From: a virus
Reading direction: 5' to 3' (one strand)
DNA: 25,521 nucleotides
Virus record (IMG/VR): IMGVR_UViG_3300024518_005604
Span: 1 to 25,521 of that record
Made by a program: the position numbers and the translations under genes. Positions 1-4,675 of the stretch are shown here, piece after piece; positions within the stretch are counted from its first letter, which is position 1, and the number at the start of each line of letters is the position of its first letter. Under the pieces are notes generated by a model. The model searched no databases and was not told where the DNA came from. It saw nothing but the letters and a program-made list of their open reading frames with translations.

Positions 1-162
1 GCCTTCGCTGGCAAAAACATAAAAGATTGTGACGTGATAGATGGCCTGATAGTGCGAGGAGAGTCGTCCGGTCACTCGTTTATGTCCGTGTTGCTCTTCC
101 CACTTCTCCGCTTCCTCCGTCACCATCTGCTCGTCCTGCCCTACAAACGTTTTATATCTCAT
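1..162 (-). CDS. Hypothetical protein, truncated by window edge
   Basis: A minus-strand frame opens with ATG at 162 and stays open for 54 codons to the left edge, so the carboxyl end is missing. The visible part begins MRYKTFVGQDEQ, continues with a charged stretch rich in Glu, Lys and His, and ends in a more hydrophobic segment (IYHVTIFYVFASEG). A weak GGGA lies just upstream. It has the same orientation as the 318-residue gene at 211-1167 but begins only 13 bases after that gene's terminator, so it may need its own promoter or read-through. No family is recognised. The frame could be chance, although codon content and position look gene-like. Confidence 0.5.
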   Translation of the reverse strand, partial: MRYKTFVGQDEQMVTEEAEKWEEQHGHKRVTGRLSSHYQAIYHVTIFYVFASEG

Positions 163-174
163 CTGTTCCCATAC

Positions 175-198
175 AAAAGGGGCGACTCATGCCGCCCC
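175..198 (-). terminator. Rho-independent terminator after the coiled-coil gene
   Basis: On the minus strand GGGGCGGC pairs with GTCGCCCC (eight pairs, one G-U) around an ATGA loop and is followed by TTTT. It begins 13 bases after the stop codon of the 211-1167 gene, where an intrinsic terminator is expected. Confidence 0.75.
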
Positions 199-210
199 CA
201 TGTCGTCAGA

Positions 211-1167
211 TTATGCAGCCATTTTCATTGCCATTTCCCACCGTGATTCCGGCTGAGATGTGCATGTGGTCTCTTTGATGTCGCTCAGGTTGTCACACAA
301 AACTTTTCGCAGTGCCTTGAATCCCGGGGTCACTTCGCGGGTGTTGGTTTCGAGCCAAAAGAAGAAGGGGTCAGGAGCCAATTCACCCAGTCCCTCTCCG
401 CCTTCCTCAATTACCTCGTAGACGACACAGTATAAGTCGTCAGGGCTTAAATTATTACGTACCTCGTCAACATACTCGTCATGCGACAGAGAGTCGCACG
501 GGGTCACGTAGTCCTGAATTTGTGCTAAAATGGCATCGGCATTCTTTAGCGTCACCTCATCAAAAATCTGATCCCAGGGAAACGGCTGTGGCGACGGGAA
601 CGTTAAGACATTCGTGTGTTGAGATTCAGAGACAACCGGAGCGATCAGGGCTTCCACATCAGACATCAGATTGAGTACCGTCTCAATATCTTGCTCGACT
701 TTCCGTTCGTTGCTTCGGATGGCTTCAGCATTCCCACAAAAAAAGGCATGTTGTTTTTCTGCCCATGCGAGTGCGCTGCCGTCTGCTGATTCGCTGTCCT
801 CGACCATAAACCCATCACGTTTGATGCGTCTGATCCGTGTCTGGATTTTCGAGATATTAGTCATGTATAACTGACGACGTTTTTTGAGTGAGGCCAGTTC
901 CCCGCGAAGGGTTTTCAGTTCGATGTCAGCCGCATCAGAGAGCGAATGCAGGCTTCGTGTCGTCTCGCTGAGACGTTCCTCTTCAAGCGTCAGTTTATAT
1001 TCTGTCTGGTCGTTGGCACTCTGGTCACATCTGAGGGCGGCTTGCAGCAGGCCACAATTTCTGGTGAGTTCGGCGTGTTGGTTCATGGCGTTTTGAAAAA
1101 TAGTTGTAAATTTCATTTGACTTTGAAGAAGTGCTGACTTAATATGTGATGTAGCATCATATACCAA
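211..1167 (-). CDS. Hypothetical coiled-coil protein
   Basis: A 318-residue protein of unknown function. Residues about 55-175 are rich in Glu, Lys, Arg and Leu with heptad-like spacing (LRGELASLKKRRQLY, for example), so a long coiled coil is likely. The C-terminal third is acidic with aromatic residues (ALIAPVV, PFPWDQIFDEV, DPFFFWLETN) and may be a small globular domain. The start at 1167 is TTG; I chose it because GGAG lies eight bases upstream, whereas the first in-frame ATG (1116) has no ribosome binding site. There is no signal peptide or membrane segment. A strong minus-strand promoter lies about 80 bases upstream. Codon and base use look richer in GC than the genes to the right. It could be a regulatory or lysogeny-module protein, or a flanking host gene; the sequence does not decide. 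Confidence 0.75.
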   Translation of the reverse strand: MVYDATSHIKSALLQSQMKFTTIFQNAMNQHAELTRNCGLLQAALRCDQSANDQTEYKLTLEEERLSETTRSLHSLSDAADIELKTLRGELASLKKRRQLYMTNISKIQTRIRRIKRDGFMVEDSESADGSALAWAEKQHAFFCGNAEAIRSNERKVEQDIETVLNLMSDVEALIAPVVSESQHTNVLTFPSPQPFPWDQIFDEVTLKNADAILAQIQDYVTPCDSLSHDEYVDEVRNNLSPDDLYCVVYEVIEEGGEGLGELAPDPFFFWLETNTREVTPGFKALRKVLCDNLSDIKETTCTSQPESRWEMAMKMAA

Positions 1168-1251
1168 ATCAGTTTCTCCGGTATTCGGTGTTTCAATCCA
1201 TGAGGGGTTGTCGGCGTCAAACTTTCAATCCCTCTCTGACTTACAATTCAC

Positions 1252-1280
1252 AATATAGTAATTATTGTCAAATTTGTCAA
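1252..1280 (-). promoter_or_regulatory. Minus-strand promoter for the coiled-coil gene
   Basis: On the minus strand TTGACA (1280-1275), a 17-base spacer and TATATT (1257-1252) make a near-consensus sigma-70 promoter. Its spacer and -10 box contain ATTACT, the complement of the AGTAAT core repeated in the divergent operator region, so the protein encoded at 1441 may repress it. Confidence 0.75.
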
Positions 1281-1295
1281 GAAAAAAAGTTTCTT

Positions 1296-1310
1296 TTTTA
1301 GTAATTTTTT
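1296..1310 (+). promoter_or_regulatory. Operator-like repeat, third copy of TTTTAGTAATTTTTT
   Basis: This 15-base stretch is identical to part of the right arm of the inverted repeat at 1373-1415. It lies between the two divergent promoters, suggesting an auxiliary binding site for the same protein. Confidence 0.5.
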
Positions 1311-1372
1311 GGAATAAAAAGATTCTTTCCGTTGGAATTCATTTGAAATATGGGAAATTGAGGTAGTTATTG

Positions 1373-1415
1373 AAAAAATTACTAAAATAATTCTTGACTA
1401 TTTTAGTAATTTTTT
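1373..1415 (+). promoter_or_regulatory. Operator: perfect 17-bp inverted repeat
   Basis: AAAAAATTACTAAAATA (1373-1389) and its exact complement TATTTTAGTAATTTTTT (1399-1415) are separated by nine bases. The element straddles the -35 box and spacer of the plus-strand promoter in front of the HTH gene, the classic place for an autoregulated phage repressor or Cro operator. It is too AT-rich and badly placed to be a terminator. Confidence 0.7.
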
Positions 1416-1422
1416 ATAAATT
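1394..1422 (+). promoter_or_regulatory. Plus-strand promoter for the HTH-HNH operon
   Basis: TTGACT at 1394-1399 is followed by TATAAA at 1415-1420 (15-base spacer) or TAAATT at 1417-1422 (17-base spacer). It is overlapped by the inverted repeat and lies about 20 bases before the AGGAGG of the HTH gene. Confidence 0.6.
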
Positions 1423-1440
1423 AAATTTAGGAGGTGAGAA

Positions 1441-1689
1441 ATGATGACTTGGACAGAAGCAATATCATTAGTATTGAAAGATCGCATACAAAAAAAAGGA
1501 TTAAAAACGACAAAAGTCTCGCTAACCGCAGGCTACCAACGGAATTATCTTTCTAAGCTTTTCAGAGGAGGGAAAAAGTTCATCTCAAATGATGAACTTG
1601 AGCCAATTGCAGCAATTGTTGGATTGTCTGTTCTGGATATTAACCGAATGGCCTTGAAGAAAAAAAAAGTATTAGCTTCACACACGTAA
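1441..1689 (+). CDS. Small HTH DNA-binding protein (Cro/CI-like)
   Basis: An 82-residue protein whose residues about 25-65 fit a XRE-type helix-turn-helix: a helix around KVSLTAGY, a recognition helix around RNYLSKLFRG, then a segment (NDELEPIAAIVGLSVLDI) like the helix seen after the HTH in phage repressors. The C-terminal tail is lysine-rich. There is no cleavable repressor domain, so it resembles Cro or a minimal CI. The start is ATG ATG at 1441/1444 after a strong AGGAGGTG. A 17-bp perfect inverted repeat overlaps its promoter and related sites lie at the divergent promoter, so autoregulation and control of both transcription units is likely. It heads an operon with the HNH gene. Confidence 0.8.
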   Translation: MMTWTEAISLVLKDRIQKKGLKTTKVSLTAGYQRNYLSKLFRGGKKFISNDELEPIAAIVGLSVLDINRMALKKKKVLASHT

Positions 1690-1714
1690 CACTGCTACTT
1701 AAAGGTGCATACAA

Positions 1715-1999
1715 ATGAATGATTTACTTACGATGACTCATGCTCAGTATTGTCGTTCAAACCATTGGAAGCGTGTGTGTCTTTCTGCCTTCCGCCGCGA
1801 CGGAGGCCGTTGCCGAATCTGCAACCGGACGGCAGTGCAAGTGCATCACAGAAATTATGATCACAAAGGAGATTTTAAGAATGAGCTTCCTGATGTCATT
1901 TCGATTTGTAAGCGGTGCCATAGTAATTTTCATAATTCCTCCAAAATATCTCCTACAAAGTGGACTTTGGCCGATGTCGAAAACAAGAACAAGAAATGA
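1715..1999 (+). CDS. HNH endonuclease
   Basis: A 94-residue stand-alone HNH nuclease. Cys33-x2-Cys36 and Cys65-x2-Cys68 form the zinc-binding pairs, His44-His45 sit at the first catalytic position, and His69 and His73 complete the beta-beta-alpha-metal fold (ICKRCHSNFH). The length is typical of small phage HNH proteins. Such proteins nick or cut DNA and in many tailed phages assist terminase during packaging; here the gene is not adjacent to terminase but lies in the nearby early-looking operon. AAAGGTG seven bases before the ATG serves as ribosome binding site. Its stop overlaps the next start as ATGA. The alternatives are a homing-type or defence nuclease. Confidence 0.85.
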   Translation: MNDLLTMTHAQYCRSNHWKRVCLSAFRRDGGRCRICNRTAVQVHHRNYDHKGDFKNELPDVISICKRCHSNFHNSSKISPTKWTLADVENKNKK

Positions 2000-2160
2000 T
2001 AACTAAAATAACAGCGATTGAACTCATAATGATCTTGCTAATTATTGTGCTTAGTGAATATTGCTATCTTTTGGCTTTGGAGATAATCACAAGCACAATA
2101 AAAATTATAGCAATGATTCACATAAAACTGTTTCAGCACGAGTCTGAACGCCGTTCATGA
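1996..2160 (+). CDS. Small membrane protein
   Basis: A 54-residue protein starting at ATG 1996, which overlaps the HNH stop codon (ATGA), indicating translational coupling. Residues about 6-40 are almost entirely hydrophobic (IELIMILLIIVLSEYCYLLAL and beyond), giving one long or two short membrane helices, with a short charged C-terminal tail (HESERRS). A longer frame from 1960 is open but would run inside the HNH gene. Its stop codon lies in the loop of the terminator hairpin. No family is recognised; superinfection exclusion or a small toxin are possible jobs for such a gene in a regulatory operon, but nothing in the sequence proves either. Confidence 0.6.
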   Translation: MITKITAIELIMILLIIVLSEYCYLLALEIITSTIKIIAMIHIKLFQHESERRS

Positions 2161-2170
2161 ACGGCGTTTT
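2147..2170 (+). terminator. Rho-independent terminator of the HTH-HNH operon
   Basis: A perfect 22-base palindrome (2147-2168; arms AACGCCGTT, CATG-centred) is followed by a run of T. The stop codon of the small membrane protein (2158-2160) sits within the hairpin, so translation termination and transcription termination overlap. Confidence 0.8.
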
Positions 2171-2172
2171 GT

Positions 2173-2268
2173 GGTTCCAGGTACTCCGGGGTGGGAACTC
2201 TTTGAAGCCCGACTTCAGCCAAGCGTGAGACGCGAGAGATCACAAGTTCCTCGGCTCCACCTGGAACT
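2173..2268. ncRNA. Candidate structured RNA of unknown class
   Basis: This stretch folds into nested, long-range stems. The outer stem pairs GTTCCAGGT (2174-2182) with ACCTGGAAC (2259-2267), plus a G-T closing pair. Next come CCG/CGG (2186-2188 with 2252-2254) and GGAACT/AGTTCC (2194-2199 with 2245-2250). Inside are two hairpins: TGAAG/CTTCA with loop CCCGA (2203-2217) and GCGT/ACGC with loop GAG (2223-2233). CGGG (2187-2190) could alternatively pair with the loop CCCG (2208-2211) as a pseudoknot. It lies directly after a terminator, between convergent operons, with no coding frame. The strand is undetermined because the stems read on both. I do not recognise a known ribozyme, riboswitch or tRNA. 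A DNA-level role (packaging or attachment site) is an alternative. Confidence 0.5.
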
Positions 2269-2439
2269 GATTAAATGGTGTTAAGCCTCTTGGAGTAATT
2301 TATCGAGAGAGAGCAGAATGGTTGCTTTTTTGATTGCCCAAGGAGGTGATGACAAATAAGATTGGGAATAGGCAGAAAACAAAAAAAATGGAGGGGACGC
2401 AAAAAGACGCGCCCCGCGCTGGGAAAAGCAAGAAGAGCA
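2269..2439. other. Intergenic gap between convergent operons
   Basis: No convincing gene. It contains a perfect anti-Shine-Dalgarno complement AAGGAGGTGA at 2340-2349, but the ATG overlapping it is too close to be used well and opens only a 38-codon basic frame running into the opposite-strand gene. Confidence 0.5.
2401..2420 (-). terminator. Possible terminator of the terminase operon
   Basis: On the minus strand a short GC-only hairpin (CGCG, loop GGG, CGCG, extendable by a G-U pair) is followed by TCTTTTT, about 20 bases after the stop of the virion protein gene. The stem is short, so confidence is moderate. Confidence 0.4.
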
Positions 2440-3156
2440 TTATGATTGGTAGCCTTGTATCATAAGATCAATTATCATATCCTCACTTGATGAAAATTTT
2501 ATGCTTTCATCTGTTCCAGAATCAAAAGGCGTGACCAGAGACTGAGAAAATGAAAATTGTCTATTAGTGGTTACTGCAATATTCCCGCGAAACAGCCGAT
2601 GTCCCATTAAATCGTCTGTTCTAAAAATAGAAATTAAACCATCCTGCGTCCCCCCTACGATAATCGCAAAATCTGTAATATGAATATTTTTATTAATATC
2701 TGGTGCCCAAAGAGTGGTCGCTGTTTGGGACGTAGTAAAAGAAAAATCCTGTGATTCAGGCAAAAAACCAAAACGATGAGGCGGGGCGTTGAATTCAATG
2801 CCTTCTAAAGTACTGACAAATGGCGAAAATTGCCCAATTATTGTCCCCGGCGCACTCCCGGCTGTCAGCGTGCGGAATCGGATTAAACGCGACCCGGCTA
2901 TGCTCCCCTTAAAGTGTTCTTCAATGTCAACGGATTGTTTAAAAATATCATTAGTAGTACTGCGGAGAGAAAAATTTTCCCATGACTCACCATCAATACT
3001 TTCTTCAAAACCGACACTTCCGCCGAGGGGAGGCTCTATATGAAAAGAGATGGTATTAAAGACAGCATTATTGACACAGATGACCGCATCATCTGCTTCT
3101 TTTCCGATATTTCCCACACTACCAAAAAATTCACTATTCAAGAATACAATTCCCAT
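2440..3156 (-). CDS. Virion beta-sandwich protein (decoration or adhesin-like)
   Basis: A 238-residue protein downstream of terminase on the minus strand. The first half carries the pattern of phage virion beta-sandwiches with a mock measurement motif (VGFEESIDGESWENF, then RLIRFRTLTAG). The second half (LWAPDINKNIHITDF, then an alternating beta pattern ending DLMIQGY) resembles C-terminal domains of phage surface or tail proteins. I chose ATG 3156 because a purine-rich ribosome binding site (AGGAAACAGGGGG) precedes it; an upstream ATG at 3201 would overlap the terminase end and adds a basic, poorly structured leader. There is no signal peptide or membrane helix. Being co-transcribed with terminase rather than with the tail genes is unusual. 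Exact role (head fibre, decoration, adhesin) is inferred from pattern only. Confidence 0.6.
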   Translation of the reverse strand: MGIVFLNSEFFGSVGNIGKEADDAVICVNNAVFNTISFHIEPPLGGSVGFEESIDGESWENFSLRSTTNDIFKQSVDIEEHFKGSIAGSRLIRFRTLTAGSAPGTIIGQFSPFVSTLEGIEFNAPPHRFGFLPESQDFSFTTSQTATTLWAPDINKNIHITDFAIIVGGTQDGLISIFRTDDLMGHRLFRGNIAVTTNRQFSFSQSLVTPFDSGTDESIKFSSSEDMIIDLMIQGYQS

Positions 3157-3175
3157 AAAAACCCCCTGTTTCCTT

Positions 3176-4579
3176 TTAATTGTTATTATTGTAAGATACA
3201 CAGTCCTCTGCGGTTGCCGTGCTTGCGTTAAAATCCATCACATTTTTGAAAAAATATCTGCTCATATACATCAGAGGATCTACCCAATCATCATCTTCTT
3301 TGATAGCATCTTCTTTTTGATCGGTTCCGGATCTATTGGTCTTGTAGCGGTATATCGGGATCGTCCGAATAAGATCTGCACATCGCGGGTGTATAAGAAG
3401 ATCAGGCACATTGTGTGCATCTGGCATCATTAGCCGATTCAAAATTGATCTATTTAGTTCTCTGTCTTTTTGAGCCGGATCTGTCCAAATTCCGTAGTTT
3501 TCCAATTCAATTCGCGTCTGCCTCTCATGGTCACACAATCGGGTTTCTATTGGTCGATTGAATCTCGCGTCCCCCGAAAAATAAGAAATATCAGATTCTC
3601 TCTTGATGATTTCTTTGGCATGGATTTTTAGGAGTGTGTCAGTTGCCGAATATTCATCCCAAATATATAATTTTCCATCATGTTCGCCACCGAAAAGAGC
3701 AACGAAAGGATGCCGGGCTCCCAAATCAATACTTGTCACTTTTCGGATATTGACGGGGAGATTCTCGAAATGAGATGATTGTGCGCTCAGATCTTCTCTC
3801 CACTCCTTGAATACCGCGCCTGATAAAATCGTAAATAATCCATAAAATCTTCTTTCGATCTCATCTTTTGACATCCTCCCTTTTGCCTTCTCCTTTTGAT
3901 TAGTAGTGATATACTTGTTGTCCAGTAAGCTCACTGTCCATCTCGCGATGTCAGGATCGGGGGATTTATCGGCTCTATTTTGAGCATTGTAAAGATAAAT
4001 TCTTTGGTACATCCAATTTTTGCCCAATACGGGAGTCGCCCCCCCTAAGATGTAGCCATCACAATCAATGATGCGAGATAGACAATCGTTGTAAGTTTGT
4101 TCGGCGGCTGCCGACACCCTTTGTCCATCTTCATCTAATTGAATGATTGGTACGGAATCGGCAGAAAAACTTCCCGGCCCTGATTTCCACGTTTTATATT
4201 CTATTTTGCCCCCACATTGTAATTTTATAAATCGTGGGATTTCCTCTGTGACTCGCCAGTTGATATGCTTTATTTCCCAATTTGCTAAAAATTCTTTATG
4301 CCATCGCCAAATGGCTGATAATTTATCCTCCGTGAGTCCAACCGCCCAATAAAGCTTCCCTGGCAATTCCCTGATTTTGCTTATAAAGTCATAAGATACC
4401 GTTCCAGTCTTGCCCGCACGATCCCCCCCGAATAGAAATTTGATATGTTTTTTGCTTTGGTGGAAATCAGTAGCTTGTGTACTTGCAGGATTATAATTAG
4501 GATATGTCAATGAGTGCGGGATAATATTGGCGAAATGAAAATCACGTTTTTTTGCGCATAGCCGTCTCTTAGTGAGCAT
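3176..4579 (-). CDS. terL: Terminase large subunit
   Basis: The packaging motor that pumps DNA into the prohead and cuts it. From the ATG at 4579 it is 467 residues. Walker A is FGGDRAGKT (about residues 50-58 in this numbering), Walker B is VPIIQLDED about 90 residues later, and GGATP about 30 residues further is the coupling motif. The nuclease half shows TSIDLG with its Asp, then FSGDARF, and a final acidic cluster DDDWVDP, as expected for the RNase H-like fold. The frame also extends to a TTG at 4594, but the -10 box of a strong promoter lies on that extension, leaving the ATG as a leaderless start. The gene points away from the portal, and no small subunit gene is adjacent. The following virion gene starts 20 bases after its stop. 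Confidence 0.95.
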   Translation of the reverse strand: MLTKRRLCAKKRDFHFANIIPHSLTYPNYNPASTQATDFHQSKKHIKFLFGGDRAGKTGTVSYDFISKIRELPGKLYWAVGLTEDKLSAIWRWHKEFLANWEIKHINWRVTEEIPRFIKLQCGGKIEYKTWKSGPGSFSADSVPIIQLDEDGQRVSAAAEQTYNDCLSRIIDCDGYILGGATPVLGKNWMYQRIYLYNAQNRADKSPDPDIARWTVSLLDNKYITTNQKEKAKGRMSKDEIERRFYGLFTILSGAVFKEWREDLSAQSSHFENLPVNIRKVTSIDLGARHPFVALFGGEHDGKLYIWDEYSATDTLLKIHAKEIIKRESDISYFSGDARFNRPIETRLCDHERQTRIELENYGIWTDPAQKDRELNRSILNRLMMPDAHNVPDLLIHPRCADLIRTIPIYRYKTNRSGTDQKEDAIKEDDDWVDPLMYMSRYFFKNVMDFNASTATAEDCVSYNNNN

Positions 4580-4585
4580 AATGAT

Positions 4586-4614
4586 AATATACAAGAGTTC
4601 CCTTTTTTTGTCAA
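4586..4614 (-). promoter_or_regulatory. Strong terminase promoter, leaderless layout
   Basis: On the minus strand TTGACA (4614-4609), 17 bases, TATATT (4591-4586), then six bases and the ATG of terminase at 4579. Transcription starting about seven bases after the -10 box would begin at the ATG itself, so the mRNA would have no leader. Confidence 0.8.
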
Positions 4615-4662
4615 ATTTTATCTAAAATGATAAAAACTTATTGACAAATAATAAATTTTATC
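4613..4662. promoter_or_regulatory. Shared operator-like repeats between terminase and portal promoters
   Basis: AAATTTTATC occurs at 4613-4622 and again at 4653-4662, 40 bases apart (about four helical turns). The first copy also forms an inverted repeat with GATAAAA at 4629-4635 around a six-base spacer. One direct repeat touches the terminase -35 box and the other lies in the portal promoter spacer, so a single regulator could control both. Confidence 0.5.
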
Positions 4663-4669
4663 GTATATT
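4641..4669 (+). promoter_or_regulatory. Strong portal/head promoter, leaderless layout
   Basis: TTGACA (4641-4646), a 17-base spacer, TATATT (4664-4669), then six bases to the portal ATG at 4676. It has the same geometry and the same boxes as the divergent terminase promoter, and no Shine-Dalgarno sequence can fit between the start of transcription and the ATG. Confidence 0.8.
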
Positions 4670-4675
4670 TTCAAT

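Noticed and set aside
1188-1236. CRISPR-like motif GTTTCAATCC followed about 33 bases later by TTTCAATCC
   Set aside because: Only two short partial copies, no repeated full unit and no regular spacers; no cas genes in view. It is probably chance in the leader of the minus-strand transcript.
2173-2268. Identification of the structured region as twister, hammerhead, HDV-like ribozyme, tRNA-like element or IscB-type guide RNA
   Set aside because: The conserved cores of these classes (for example CTGATGA/GAAA, or a T-arm TTCGA) are not present in the needed arrangement, and the nearby HNH protein is too short to be IscB.
2349-2465. 38-codon basic frame overlapping a perfect anti-Shine-Dalgarno complement AAGGAGGTGA
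   Set aside because: The ATG is only two bases from GGAGG, the frame runs 26 bases into the opposite-strand gene, and there is no plus-strand promoter evident after the terminator at 2147-2170.
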